Shown here one piece after another: positions 1-10,500 of a DNA stretch of 40,823 bases. Position 1 is the stretch's first letter. Each line of letters starts with the position of its first letter. The position numbers and the translations under genes are program-made. The stretch covers positions 1 to 40,823 of the forward strand of contig JAGQPS010000015.1 of assembly GCA_020426595.1 (NCBI GenBank), read 5' to 3'. Under the pieces are notes generated by a model that saw nothing but the letters and a program-made list of their open reading frames with translations, was not told the origin of the DNA and did not search any database. Source of the stretch: Planctomycetales bacterium. Its GTDB lineage: Bacteria > Planctomycetota > Planctomycetia > Pirellulales > Pirellulaceae.

Positions 1-444
1 CGGACCTGGCGAACCGGTGGGACGATTTCCGCCGGGCCCTCGACGAGGCCCCTGGCGATTGTTTCCTTCGGTTTCCAAGGCTTGTCGCGCCTCGGCTCGT
101 TCGTCGGCATCCAAGAAGCCATTGGCATCGGCGTCAAAGCGGTCGACGAGTTCAATCTTGGCTTGTTGCCCTGGACCTCCCGGCCCAAATCCAGGAGGCC
201 CTCCCCGACCTGGCGGTCCAGGAAAGCCGCCTGGCCCTTGCCGATCCCCTGGACCGGGCACCCCGCCAGGCCCCTGAAAACCGGGGCGTTGCAAGTCCTG
301 GGGTTGGTCGTCCAGACGATTGGGTCGAGTTTCCAAGCCGCGATCGGCCTGGGGTGCCGCCGCTGCCCATGAACTTGTGGCAACCAGGGCAAGACAACCA
401 ATGCCCGTGGTGATCATCAAGCTGTTGATGGAAAGGAGTCGCAT
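1..444 (-). CDS. Exported EF-hand protein, N-terminal part (CotH-like?), cut by window edge
   Basis: This is the first 148 codons of a protein that runs off the left edge. The ATG at 444 has a GGAGG motif 11 bases upstream; an in-frame ATG at 480 lacks one and would add 12 residues before the signal peptide. Residues 1-30 form a Sec signal peptide (basic start, hydrophobic core, cleavage after AAA or WAAA). Residues 52-93 are Gly/Pro/Phe-rich and collagen-like. Residues 104-115 make a canonical EF-hand loop (D104, D106, N108, G109, L111, D112, E115), so calcium binding is likely. From family knowledge, this order of signal peptide, Gly-Pro-rich linker and one EF-hand resembles the front of planctomycete CotH-kinase-like surface proteins. 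The catalytic part is outside the window, so the CotH assignment is an inference; a small stand-alone EF-hand protein is the alternative. Confidence 0.7.
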   Translation of the reverse strand, partial: MRLLSINSLMITTGIGCLALVATSSWAAAAPQADRGLETRPNRLDDQPQDLQRPGFQGPGGVPGPGDRQGPGGFPGPPGRGGPPGFGPGGPGQQAKIELVDRFDADANGFLDADERAEARQALETEGNNRQGPRRGPGGNRPTGSPGP

Positions 445-1224
445 AGCGACACGGTCCTCCGAGAAAAGAGAAGCAAACATGCACAAGCTGGGCTGTCGCG
501 GAATCGCGCCGCGCGGTGATCGACCGGAAGAGGAGCGGGAGTCGAGCGATGACGGCTGCTCAAGGACACCTTAGTGAGTCGTCGAACGACTCAGTGAGGT
601 CGGCCCGAACCTGGGATGAGCGTTACACCCCATCTCGTTACGCCGCGACCGCCGACGTTTCTACACGAAGGATCGTGAAATGCACGTCGCGCGTGTCGCC
701 AGCTCAGGCGTCCGACCGATAACCCAACGCGACGAAACGGCGCCGCGCGACCGAGGGTCGCGCGAGTGCGATGAGCGGAATCGACCTTACGGGATTGACA
801 GCGGGATCCGGTCTAGTGGGGGTTACACCTTCAGCTTTAAGATCGTGTAGTCGGCGCAGGGTTACTAGGTCGAAAGTCAATGTAACCGTTCGCGACCTAC
901 GACTCGACCCGCATCATTCCCTAACCGGAATCGAGTCGAAGGATCCTCACCTTGGACCGCCTGTTGCATTGGCCGCCGAGCGAACTTGCGAGATGGCTCT
1001 CCCGCGGTTTCGATGCCTGCCCTCACGGACTCGCACCCTGGTACTTCACCGAACCGATCGATTGACTCCTTGTCGCGGGCCCACCCACCGACCCCACCTT
1101 TTCCCACTCATCGAATTGGCGAGCAACACGGCGAATTTCTGAGTCCGTGGACCGCGCGTCCCCAGGGTACGACCATTCACGTGACCGTTTTCCGGCGGCT
1201 TTGGCTCCGTTTCCTCGCAGTAGG
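445..1224. other. Gene-free divergent intergenic region with three hairpins
   Basis: No reading frame here has a convincing ribosome-binding site or recognisable protein; the frames present are arginine-rich shadows. The stretch separates the leftward EF-hand gene from the rightward dab operon and should hold both promoters. Three inverted repeats stand out: 575-593 (8-bp stem TGAGTCGT, 3-nt loop), 744-764 (9-bp stem CGCGCGACC, 3-nt loop) and 900-938 (7-bp outer stem CGACTCG with an inner ATTCC/GGAAT stem). None is followed by a T-run, so they are not ordinary terminators. I could not identify a confident -35/-10 pair. Confidence 0.5.
744..764. promoter_or_regulatory. Perfect 9-bp hairpin between EF-hand gene and dabA
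   Basis: The arms CGCGCGACC (744-752) and GGTCGCGCG (756-764) are perfectly complementary around a GAG loop. The element is about 300 bases upstream of the EF-hand start and 460 upstream of dabA. It could be an RNA structure or a protein-binding palindrome; no function is shown by the sequence. Confidence 0.3.
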
Positions 1225-4200
1225 ATGCACGCAGTGACGCTCACTTCCGAGTCAAATTCCTCCGCTGCCGAGCACGCGTTACCGGCACGCCTGAATCACC
1301 TGCTGCACCAGCTTGAACACGCGGCTCATCTCTTGCCGGCTCAAGGGCCAATCCGAGTCTTTGTTCACCACAATACGCTGCATTCGTTTGAGGAACTGCC
1401 CTTCGACAAGGCCGTGGTCGCCGGCGCCCGGACGTTTTCCTGCCAACCTTATCTCGCGGAAAGCCGCTACCGGGACTTCTTACAGCGTGGCCGGATCCGA
1501 ACCGAGGATCTTCAGGCCGTGCTCCGCGATGACCTCGGCGAGCGCGCTGGAGACAAGGTCGCCAATCTCTCGAGCCGCTTGGACATTCGCTCCAGCATGC
1601 TGGGCTATTCGCTTCGCTCGGCTCCGACGGCGGAGTTGCGATGGCTGGTGGCGGAGACCGATGCTCTGAACCGATTTCGCTCCGAGGCTCCTTCCGCCGT
1701 CCGCGAGGGCTTTATCGACGAAACGCGTCGCTGGATCATGCGAGACTGGCGCAACGGTCATCGGCCGCAATCGACAACCGGCGAGCCCGATGGGGCGGAG
1801 TTGGTCACGTCGCTGCTCGAGCAATTCGGTCGCAAGTCGATCGAGCGTTGGACGGCAGCTCAGTGGGAAGCCATCTCGCTGCAGCTCACTTGGCGACTGT
1901 GTCTTGCCGGAGCGCGTCATTTCCAACCAGCGGCTCCCCAACCGACCGCGGCGAGCCGGCGGCATCGCACCGTGCTGTTCGAGGCCACGGGTCTGGACAT
2001 CGACCTCTGGGTCGACGACGTGATGATCCGCTTTTGTGGAGCGTTCCTCGACCAGGGTTTCGCCAGGTGGCCGTTGCCGGACCGTAGTCGCGGATTCTTG
2101 CGGTCGTTCTGCGAACTCTACGACCGGCTCGCTCCCATCGAGTCGTGGATGAAGCAACTCGGCAACGAGCTGCAACGAGTCCGTTCGTCGAAGCAATCCG
2201 CGTTGGCGTTGATCGCCGAGATTCTTGACGACCTCGGTGTGGAGCAGGGGGAGACGGCGGACTTCATTGGAGCGACCTTGCTCGCGCTGCGTGGCTGGGC
2301 CGGCATGGTATGGCAAGTCGAGACGCGCGGTGATCGGGCCGTCGTGCCGATTCCTCATGGGAGTCTCGTGGAGTACCTCGCGGTTCGGTTGCTGCTCGAG
2401 CGAGTCGCGCTCAACCACGCCCAGCGGACCGTCACGAAGTTCCGTGGCCCCTTGTCCCAGCTCCGTCAGGCACTCGCGCCGCCCGAGCGCGCGGAGAGTC
2501 AAGGGCTGGAGCAGCGAGCCTTTCGACTGTTTCAGTTGGCTCAAGTTCTCGGTTGGTCTCCCAATTGTCTCTACGGGCTATCTCCGACTCAGTGGGAAGC
2601 GCTAAGCGGTGAGGTCGAGGCGTTTCATGGCCTCGAACGAAGACGTGTGCTTCAGGCCGCGTATGAAAGGAACTACCGACAGAAGGTGTTGGACGCGCAC
2701 GCGATTCGCAACCGCCTGCCGGTCGAGCGTCCCCGAGAGCCACTCTTCCAAGTCATCACGTGCATTGATGATCGCGAGGAGAGTTTCCGACGACACATCG
2801 AGGAAGTCGAGCCGCGCGCCGAGACGTTTGGGGCGGCCGGGTTCTTCAGCGTCGCCATGTATTATCGCGGCGCGGGGGACGCTCAGTACGTACCGCTCTG
2901 CCCCGTGGTCGTGCAGCCGCAACATTTCGTCCGCGAGGACGTGATGGTGACTTATGAGGAGTCCCATAAGCGGCGAGCCAAGACCCGCCAGGCTCTTGGC
3001 AATGCTTCCCACTCGGTGCATGTTGGCAGCCGAACCATCGCGGGCGGAGCCTTGTTGACCGGATTGTTTGGGCCACTGGCGTCGGTGCCGCTCGTCGCCC
3101 GAGTGTTGTTTCCTCGCTTCACCGGGCAAATCAAGCGATTCGCCAGTCGACTCGTCCAGCCCCCGCCCATGACTCAGTTGCAGTTGGAACGCTCGGCGCC
3201 AACTCCGGGCAACCACGAAGAGGAAATTGGCTTCTCCGTCGAGGAGATGACCAACATTTGCGAGCGATTGCTCCGCGATATGGGGCTCACTTCCAACTTC
3301 GCGCGGCTCGTGCTCGTGATGGGGCACGGCAGCAACAGCCTCAATAATCCGCACAAGAGCGCGTACGACTGTGGTGCCTGTGGCGGTGGCGCGGGAGGCC
3401 CGAACGCGCGAGCCATTTCCGAAATGATGAACGATCCACGAGTCCGGGAGGGACTCGCCGCCAGGGGTCTGACGCTGACCCGAGACACGTATTTCGTGGG
3501 AGCGTTTCACAATACGTGCGACGATTCGATCACCTATTACGATCTCGAGCGATTACCCAAGAGCCATCAACGGTCGTTCGGCGACGCGTTCCGGGCCATT
3601 GACGAGGCATGCGATCGCAACGCGCACGAACGCTGCCGTCGATTCGTCTCGGCTCCGCTCTCCCTGACGTTCGAGCAAGCTCGGCGGCACGTCGAGGCGC
3701 GCAGCGAGGATCTGGCTCAAACACGCCCCGAGTGCGGCCACGCGACCAACGCGATTTGCATGGTCGGGCGGCGCGAGCGCACTCGCGGTTTGTTCATGGA
3801 TCGACGAGCCTTCTTGACGAGCTACGATCCGACGCAGGACACGGCCGACTCGGCGATTCTGACTCGGATTCTCCAGGCCGTCGTCCCGGTCTGTGGTGGC
3901 ATCAATCTCGAGTATTACTTTTCCTACGTCGATCCGACCGGCTGGGGTTGCGGCACCAAACTTCCCCACAACGTCTCGAGCATGCTGGGTGTGATGGACG
4001 GTCCATTGAGCGACCTGCGCACCGGGCTCCCGTGGCAGATGGTCGAGATTCACGAACCGGTGCGGCTGTTGTTCGTGATCGAGTCGACTCCCGAGCGACT
4101 ACGGGGCATCATGCAAGCCAACCCGCCGATCGCCCGCATGATCGAGAACCACTGGGTGCAGTTGGCCACTCTTTCGCCCGACAACGACGAGATTCATGTT

Positions 4201-4353
4201 TACGAGCGGGGCGAGTTCCATCGGTATCAACCTGAAGTCGATTCCTTGCCGAACGTCGACAACAGCGTCGAGTGGTACCGAGGTTGGCGCGACCACCTTG
4301 GTTTTGCCCTCGTGCGACCGTCCTTGCCAACAACCAACGAGAAGGGTCGGTAG
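1225..4353 (+). CDS. dabA: DabA-type inorganic carbon transporter subunit (DUF2309)
   Basis: DabA is the cytoplasmic, zinc-containing, carbonic-anhydrase-like subunit of a two-part system that accumulates dissolved inorganic carbon using the ion gradient across the membrane. The protein is about 1042 residues, near the family's usual length. The four metal/catalytic positions are visible: C513 and D515 in CIDDREES, H701 in VMGHGSNS and C716 in YDCGACGG, with the family's 15-residue spacing between His and the last Cys. The start is uncertain. I chose the ATG at 1225; a GTG at 1234 lies better spaced from AGTAGG, and a GTG at 1147 would add 26 unconserved residues. The stop is three bases from the next start, so it is the first gene of a tightly coupled operon with two membrane subunits. 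No Rubisco or carboxysome gene is nearby, so the role is probably supply of bicarbonate for anaplerosis or growth at low CO2. Confidence 0.9.
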   Translation: MHAVTLTSESNSSAAEHALPARLNHLLHQLEHAAHLLPAQGPIRVFVHHNTLHSFEELPFDKAVVAGARTFSCQPYLAESRYRDFLQRGRIRTEDLQAVLRDDLGERAGDKVANLSSRLDIRSSMLGYSLRSAPTAELRWLVAETDALNRFRSEAPSAVREGFIDETRRWIMRDWRNGHRPQSTTGEPDGAELVTSLLEQFGRKSIERWTAAQWEAISLQLTWRLCLAGARHFQPAAPQPTAASRRHRTVLFEATGLDIDLWVDDVMIRFCGAFLDQGFARWPLPDRSRGFLRSFCELYDRLAPIESWMKQLGNELQRVRSSKQSALALIAEILDDLGVEQGETADFIGATLLALRGWAGMVWQVETRGDRAVVPIPHGSLVEYLAVRLLLERVALNHAQRTVTKFRGPLSQLRQALAPPERAESQGLEQRAFRLFQLAQVLGWSPNCLYGLSPTQWEALSGEVEAFHGLERRRVLQAAYERNYRQKVLDAHAIRNRLPVERPREPLFQVITCIDDREESFRRHIEEVEPRAETFGAAGFFSVAMYYRGAGDAQYVPLCPVVVQPQHFVREDVMVTYEESHKRRAKTRQALGNASHSVHVGSRTIAGGALLTGLFGPLASVPLVARVLFPRFTGQIKRFASRLVQPPPMTQLQLERSAPTPGNHEEEIGFSVEEMTNICERLLRDMGLTSNFARLVLVMGHGSNSLNNPHKSAYDCGACGGGAGGPNARAISEMMNDPRVREGLAARGLTLTRDTYFVGAFHNTCDDSITYYDLERLPKSHQRSFGDAFRAIDEACDRNAHERCRRFVSAPLSLTFEQARRHVEARSEDLAQTRPECGHATNAICMVGRRERTRGLFMDRRAFLTSYDPTQDTADSAILTRILQAVVPVCGGINLEYYFSYVDPTGWGCGTKLPHNVSSMLGVMDGPLSDLRTGLPWQMVEIHEPVRLLFVIESTPERLRGIMQANPPIARMIENHWVQLATLSPDNDEIHVYERGEFHRYQPEVDSLPNVDNSVEWYRGWRDHLGFALVRPSLPTTNEKGR

Positions 4354-4356
4354 TCC

Positions 4357-5745
4357 ATGAACTGGGATCCTTGGTTTCTATCGTTGGGTTTGGCGACGGT
4401 GATCGCACCGACCGTCCTGACGATCGTCCTGTCATTGCCGGCTCTGATTAGCCGCCCGCTGGGCGAGGGAACGATCGCCCGATTGACGCAGGTCTCGGTC
4501 GTCGTGGGACTCGTTTCATCCATCGCGATCCTGGCGTTGATGCTGTTCACGGGCAGCCGGGATGTCCCGATCGATCTGGGCACGTGGGTGCATTTGGAGG
4601 AACAAGACTTCCACTTCAGTGTCCTGTTCCGATTCGATCGCCTTAGCGTCCCGTTCGCGATCTTGACGTTCGTGCTTTGCGGAACCATCAGCGCTTTCGC
4701 CAGCAAGTACTTGCATCGCGAACCGGGCTATGTCCGCTTCTTCGTCCTGTTCTCGTTCTTCCAACTCGGCATGATCATCGCGAGCCTCGCGGCCACGATC
4801 GAGACGCTGTTCGCGGGATGGGAACTGGTGGGTCTTTCGAGCGCCTTGCTCGTGGCGTTCTTCCAGGAACGTGTTTCACCCGTTCGCAACGGTCTGCGCG
4901 TCTGGGCGGTTTACCGAGTCGCGGACGCCGCGTTCCTGGTCGCCGCCGTGGCGCTGCACCACATGACCGGCAAGGGTGACTTCTTCAAGTTGATGGGCGA
5001 GACTCCCTGGCCCGATGGAACGACGGCTCTCGCGAGCAACCAAGCGTTCTTCGTGGGGATCCTGCTGTTGATCGCGGCGGCCGGGAAAAGCGCGTTGGTG
5101 CCGTTCAGTGGTTGGCTGCCTCGAGCCATGGAAGGACCGACTCCTTCCAGCGCGGTGTTCTATGGAGCCCTTTCGGTTCATCTCGGAGCGTTCTTGTTGT
5201 TGCGTTTCAGCCCGATCATCGAGGCAGCCGTCGCGACTCGAGTCCTGACCGTCGCGCTCGGACTCGGTACGGCGCTGTTCGCGACCTCGGCGGCTCGAGT
5301 CCAAACCGATATCAAGACCGCGCTAAGCTTCGCATCGCTAACTCAAGTCGGTTTGATCGTCGCCGAGATCGGCTTTGGTCTGTATTACATCGCCTTGATC
5401 CACATCATCGGACACGCGTGTCTGCGAACCTTGCAACTGCTCCGGGCTCCCTCGCTGTTGCGTGACTATCACTCACTCGAAAACGCGATTGGTGGGCAGC
5501 TTTCCACGGAGCGTCCGGAGGAAGAGCGAACCGGCGTGTGGCTCAGTCACGTCTGGTATCGCTGGGCGTTCGATCGCGGATTACTTGACGCGGGCCTCCA
5601 GCGAGTGTTCGTCGATCCCTTCCTGTCGATGTTTCGTCTATTCGACCGTTGGGAACGAAAATGGACGGACACGCTCAGCGGTGGCGAGTCTCGGGAATCC
5701 GATCGCGTGTCGGCTCACATTGACTCGTTGGAGGACTTGGCGTGA
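4357..5745 (+). CDS. dabB: DabB-type NuoL-like proton-conducting membrane subunit
   Basis: This 462-residue polytopic membrane protein belongs to the proton-antiporter (NuoL/MrpA-like) family and should couple ion entry to DabA. The conserved core is clear: [11 protein letters not shown] with E156, and [20 protein letters not shown] with K244, matching the Glu and Lys essential for proton movement in complex I antiporter subunits. The usual HAATMV motif after PTP is replaced by [10 protein letters not shown]. The protein is shorter than NuoL and ends in a soluble tail of about 100 residues, as in DabB. The ATG follows the dabA stop by three bases and the stop overlaps the next GTG by four bases (GTGA), so the three genes are translationally coupled. 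The gene name rests on the adjacent DabA; on its own it would be called NuoL-like. Confidence 0.87.
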   Translation: MNWDPWFLSLGLATVIAPTVLTIVLSLPALISRPLGEGTIARLTQVSVVVGLVSSIAILALMLFTGSRDVPIDLGTWVHLEEQDFHFSVLFRFDRLSVPFAILTFVLCGTISAFASKYLHREPGYVRFFVLFSFFQLGMIIASLAATIETLFAGWELVGLSSALLVAFFQERVSPVRNGLRVWAVYRVADAAFLVAAVALHHMTGKGDFFKLMGETPWPDGTTALASNQAFFVGILLLIAAAGKSALVPFSGWLPRAMEGPTPSSAVFYGALSVHLGAFLLLRFSPIIEAAVATRVLTVALGLGTALFATSAARVQTDIKTALSFASLTQVGLIVAEIGFGLYYIALIHIIGHACLRTLQLLRAPSLLRDYHSLENAIGGQLSTERPEEERTGVWLSHVWYRWAFDRGLLDAGLQRVFVDPFLSMFRLFDRWERKWTDTLSGGESRESDRVSAHIDSLEDLA

Positions 5746-7418
5746 TCGAGCTGCACATTCCTTGGCTGGAACTCGCCGTCCTCTTGCCCGCGTTGGGAGC
5801 CTTGCTGCTTGGTCGCGGAGGCCGTCCCGAGGTCAATTGGTATCGCAGCGTGTGGTTCAATGGCCTGACTCTCGTCTGCGCGACCGGCGCGTGGTGGGAC
5901 TTTGGCACGCTGCACACCTGGGAAGCCCACGATCGCTGGAGCGTCTTCTCGACCGTGTTCGGTCATGAGATGTTGGTGATCGACGAGCTCAGCGCCCCGT
6001 TGTTGCCGTTGGCCGCGTTGCTTTACTTGCTCACGACCCTCACCACCCTGCGAACCAAGCAGCGGCGATTCTCGTTTTCGTGGAACCTGCTTTCCGAGTC
6101 GATCCTGATGGCCACGTTGGCTTGCAAGGATCCTTGGGGAGTCATCGCGCTGCTGACCCTGGCGACATTGCCACCGGCGATCGAATTGCGAGCCCGCGGC
6201 CGGTCGCTCCGCGTGTACGCGCTGCACATGGGACTGTTCGTCGCGCTGATGATCATCGGCTACGCGATGGTCGAACGTGCGGGACGAGACGCGGTGCATT
6301 CGGCTTGGGCGATGGCTCCGCTGATCGCCGCCGTATTGATTCGCAGCGGAGTCGTTCCGCTGCACTGCTGGATGACCGACCTCTTCGAGAACGCCACGTT
6401 TGGTACCGCGTTGCTGTTCGTGACTCCGATGACCGGCGCTTACGCGGCGATGCGATTGATCATGCCCATCGCGCCCGACTGGGCTTTGCAGAGCATCGCG
6501 GTCCTCTCGTTGTTAACCAGCGTGTACGCGGCCGGGATGGCGATGGTGCAACACGAGGCAAGGCGGTTCTTCTGTTACTTGCTGCTGAGTCACGCATCGC
6601 TGGTGCTCGTCGGTTTGGAACTCGCCACGCCGATCGGTTTGACCGGCGCGCTGAGCATCTGGCTGTCGGTCGGACTCTCGCTCGGCGGCTTTGGGCTGAC
6701 GCTCCGCTGTATGGAATCGCGGACCGGTCGCCTGACGCTCGATGGCTTCCACGGCTATGCCGAGCAAGCTCCCGTCTTGGCGAGCTTCTTCTTGTTGACC
6801 GGATTGGCGAGTGTCGGTTTTCCGGGGACGATCGGTTTCATCGCCATCGAACTCATGGTGGAGAGCGCCTTGGACGTCTTTCCCGTCGCCGGTCTCGCGG
6901 TGATTATCGCGGCCGCGATCAACGGCATCGCGGTCGTGAACGCTTTCTTCCGCATCTTCACGGGCACGCGGCACATCACGACGATCTCGCTCGGCTCGCG
7001 CCCCCGCGAACGATTCGCGGTGCTGACGCTTACACTCTTGATCTTGGGAGGAGGCCTGTATCCCCAACCAGGGATCCACTCGCGGCACCATGCCGCCATG
7101 AAGTTGTTGGAGGAACGAGCCCAATCGGGAGCGATCACCGACGAATCGCTGAAGCGAGAGCTGTCGGGCGAGCACGACGGTGATACGGAAGACGATGGCG
7201 ATCCGGAACACGATGGCGATCCGGAACACGATGGCGATCCGGAACACGATGGCGATCCGGGACAGGATGGTGCCGGAGGACAAGAGGGCGGATTGGAGCA
7301 AGAAGTCGCTCCGGGAATCGAGGACAATGCGGAGCCGTCCGGTGCGGTGCGACTCGGCGGTGACGAAGTGATCAGCGTGCCGCCGACCACGGGAGTTTCC
7401 GAGGACACTCCGAATTAG
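5742..7418 (+). CDS. NuoM-like membrane subunit with acidic repeat tail, third gene of dab operon
   Basis: This 558-residue protein has about a dozen hydrophobic segments up to residue 460 and the fold of the proton-antiporter family, closest in outline to NuoM. It starts with GTG in a four-base overlap with dabB. The central motif reads [21 protein letters not shown], so the lysine expected in NuoM is R201, and the TM5 region ([17 protein letters not shown], about 130-145) lacks the usual WEL glutamate. It may therefore be a structural or altered-coupling subunit. Residues 466-558 are hydrophilic and acidic, including tandem DGDPEH repeats near 480-507. Well-known Dab systems have a single membrane subunit, so this is probably a second membrane half of a three-subunit variant. 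An unrelated antiporter subunit captured in the operon is the alternative. Confidence 0.75.
   Translation: MIELHIPWLELAVLLPALGALLLGRGGRPEVNWYRSVWFNGLTLVCATGAWWDFGTLHTWEAHDRWSVFSTVFGHEMLVIDELSAPLLPLAALLYLLTTLTTLRTKQRRFSFSWNLLSESILMATLACKDPWGVIALLTLATLPPAIELRARGRSLRVYALHMGLFVALMIIGYAMVERAGRDAVHSAWAMAPLIAAVLIRSGVVPLHCWMTDLFENATFGTALLFVTPMTGAYAAMRLIMPIAPDWALQSIAVLSLLTSVYAAGMAMVQHEARRFFCYLLLSHASLVLVGLELATPIGLTGALSIWLSVGLSLGGFGLTLRCMESRTGRLTLDGFHGYAEQAPVLASFFLLTGLASVGFPGTIGFIAIELMVESALDVFPVAGLAVIIAAAINGIAVVNAFFRIFTGTRHITTISLGSRPRERFAVLTLTLLILGGGLYPQPGIHSRHHAAMKLLEERAQSGAITDESLKRELSGEHDGDTEDDGDPEHDGDPEHDGDPEHDGDPGQDGAGGQEGGLEQEVAPGIEDNAEPSGAVRLGGDEVISVPPTTGVSEDTPN
7176..7265 (+). repeat. 18-bp tandem repeat inside the NuoM-like gene
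   Basis: The unit GATGGCGATCCGGAACAC occurs exactly at 7194-7211, 7212-7229 and 7230-7247, with a variant fourth copy at 7248-7265 and a diverged copy at 7176-7193. Each unit encodes DGDPEH. The near identity suggests recent slippage, so copy number may vary between strains. Confidence 0.95.
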
Positions 7419-7571
7419 GAAACGCCGTCGGGCCAGCAAGACGGGCGCGAGCGCTGGCGTACGCGGCAGGTTCTTGGGATAGCCCGACCGATGTTCGCGG
7501 ATGCCGGCCCCAGCGGTTGGATTAATCGAGGGGACTTTTGGACGAAGCCAACTTGGCGCGCGGCGATCGTT

Positions 7572-10500
7572 CTAGGCGACGAGCTCGTCGTCCGATGCGG
7601 ACTCCGATCGTTCGATCGCTTCGTCCGAGATTTCTCCGTCGTCGCTCACGTCCTCGAATCGCACGCTGACTCGCTTGCTGATGCCCGATTCCTGCATCGT
7701 GACACCGTAAAGCGTGTTGGCCGCGGTCATCGTCTTCTTGGAGTGCGTGACGATGATGAACTTGGTCGTATCGAGGAAGCCCTTGAGAACATCGACGAAA
7801 CGACCAATGTTGGCTTCGTCGAACGGCGCGTCGACTTCGTCCAGCACGCAGAAGGGGCTAGGTCGGTGCTGGAAAATCGCCATCAACAAGGCGACGGCGG
7901 TCAGCGCCTTTTCGCCACCACTCAGCAGTGAGTTGCTGAACTCCGGCTTGCCAGGCGGAGTCGCCACGATGTCGATCCCGGCCTCGAGTATGTCGGCGTC
8001 TTGTTCGACCACGAGATCGGCCTTTCCACCGCCGAACGAGCGACGATAAAGCACTTGGAAGTTGGCGCGAATCGCCTCCAACGTTTCGGCGAACATCCGT
8101 CGACTATCGGCGTTGATTCGTTCGATGATCTTCTCGAGTTGGGACTTGCTGTCGATCAAGTCTCGATACTGAGCGTCGAGCATCGAGAAGCGTGCCTCGA
8201 GTTCGTTCAATTCATTGAGCGCGTCGAGATTCACGGCGCCGATCGCGTTGATCTTGCGGCGGAGCGATTCGATTTCTTGCTCGATCTCCGAGCGATCGGT
8301 GTCACCACCCTCGGGCTCTTGCACGTCGATGGAACTGATATCGATGCCATAATCGTCGCGAAGTCGCTCGGCGAGCTTGGCTTTCTCCAATTGCAGCTGG
8401 CCCAGCTCCAACTCCAATTTATGCAGTTCCCCCTCGAGTCGCCGCTGCGTTTCGCGAGAGCGTTCCAGTACGTCAAGCGCCTCGCGTCGACGAGCGTTCA
8501 CGGTTTGACGTTCGCTCTGCAGTTCCTTGACTGCTTGATGAAGTTGCTGGTGTTCCCACGCGGCCAGCGCGATTTCCGTCGTGGCGGCGAGCTGTCCGAG
8601 CATTGCTTGCCGCAGGGCGGACTCGGCCCGCTGGCATTGCCCCAGTGTCTCGGCGAGCGTCGTGCATCGTTCGTCGCGTTCTTCCCGCAGCGTCTCGGCC
8701 CGAGTCTCCTCGTGGGCCAGCATTTGCTCGGCTTTCGCTCGCGCTACTTCCGCGTCGGTGAGTCGCTTGGACATTCCAGCGAGCTCTTTCTCCACGCGCT
8801 TGAGTTCACTTTGCCGCTCACCCAGGCTGGATTCACCTTCGCCAATCCGGATCGAGAGATCATCGATGGTCTCGCCGGCTTGGTCATGCTGGGCATCGAT
8901 TCGCGATTTACGGTCTCGCTTTTGGACAACGTCTTGTTCGCCATCAGCGATGTCGGCCAGAACTCGTTCGACCTTCTGAGCGATGGACTGAAGCACGAGT
9001 TTTTGTTCGCCGAGTCCCTTGGCGAGTTCTTGTTGCTGGCCGCGAAGCAGAGTGACCTCGCCTTGCTTTTGCTCGATCCGGTCGCGAAGTTCGATCAACT
9101 CCCCTTGAATGACATCTTGGCGTCCCTCGAGATCGGATAGTTCTCGCTTCAGGGCTCGCAACTCACTGCGGCGCGAAACAATGCCGAGCCCGCGGCCTCG
9201 AGGTCCGACCGACACGGTTCCGTCGACATCGACGATCTGACCGTCGAGCGTGAGATAGCAGACGTCATGCGCTCGCTCGGACCGCAAACGCAGCGCGTCG
9301 TCGAGCGACTTGACGATCCATGTTCCGCCTAGCAACTGAGTCGCCAGTTCGCGAAACCCGGATGCCGTTTGCACCATTTGGTCGGCCCGCCCGACGACGC
9401 CCTCGAGCCCCGCGAGATCGGGCCGAATGGCGGCTGGTGGCCGAAACCGACCGAGCCGCAACAGGACGACTCGGCCTTCCAACACCGTGGCGCCGCTCGC
9501 GACGGAGCGAATCAAACCGTCGTCCTCGACGACGACCGCCTGGGCCATTTCCCCGAGCGCCGTATCGACGAGCTCGGCTTGTTGCACTTGGACTTGGATC
9601 AGATCGGCCACCATGCCGACGACCCCTTGGAACTGAGGCGACTCGTTTTGTTGAGCCGCTCGCAACACCTGCTTGGTTCCAGCGGTGATGCCCTCGAGCT
9701 TTTGCTCCAACTCCTCGATCACGGCGGCACGTTGCTCGACGCCGTGATATTGGTTTCGTAGGGTCGCCGCTTGCTCTTGAAGCTGATCACGGCGCCGCGT
9801 GGCTCGGTCGAGCTCGGCCGAGGTTCCGGCCAGCGCGGTGGACCGCGAGTCCATTTCTTCCTCAAGCGAGCGTTGCTTGGCTTTAGCCGCTTGCTGTTCT
9901 TGCGCGAGCTGTTGTTGGTCGAGCCCCCATCGCTGCAGCCGAGCATCGAGCTGATCGATTTGCTGCTGCAGCTGGTTGCCTTCTTGCTCCAAGAGATCGC
10001 GAGTCCGCTCGGCTTGAGCCAAGAGCGATTTCTGTTCGGCGAGCTCCGTCCGGCCTAGCTCGATCGATTCGCGAAGTTCGTTGGATTGGGCTTGGGCCGA
10101 TTCGATCGAGGAACGAGCCGATTCGACTTGGTCGCTCGCGGCCCGGTACGTGAGCTCGGCCTCGATCAAGACCTGTTCATGGGCATCGAGTTGCCTGAGG
10201 AGTTCGGCATCACGTCGGCGCTGCGCGTGGTATTGTCGCCGGAGCGGACCAATTTGTTGCTCGAGTTCCTCGCCGCGCGAGTGTTGCAGCTTGCGAAGCG
10301 ATTCCTGTTCGGCCAACCGGCCTTTCACCGCCGCCAGACGACTTTCCTCGCCCGCGGCACCCTCGACGATTTCGCTCAGCCGCGATTCGGCGACTTGGAA
10401 ATCGGCTTCGGCTTGTTCGACCCGCGCGCTCGACTCTCGCAACGCTTCCTGGAACGAGCCTTGATCATCGAGCAACTGAGTTTCACGCTCCGTCATGCGG

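Noticed and set aside
1147-1224. N-terminal extension of DabA from GTG 1147
   Set aside because: The 26 added residues are Arg/Pro-rich, and I recall nothing like them in DabA; no ribosome-binding site precedes the GTG.
4357-7418. Part of a respiratory complex I (nuo) operon
   Set aside because: Only two antiporter-type subunits are present, directly after DabA, and no peripheral or quinone-binding nuo gene is in the window.
7430-7475. Bidirectional terminator between the dab operon and smc
   Set aside because: Only a 6-bp stem (GCCAGC/GCTGGC) with a long loop and no T-run was found.
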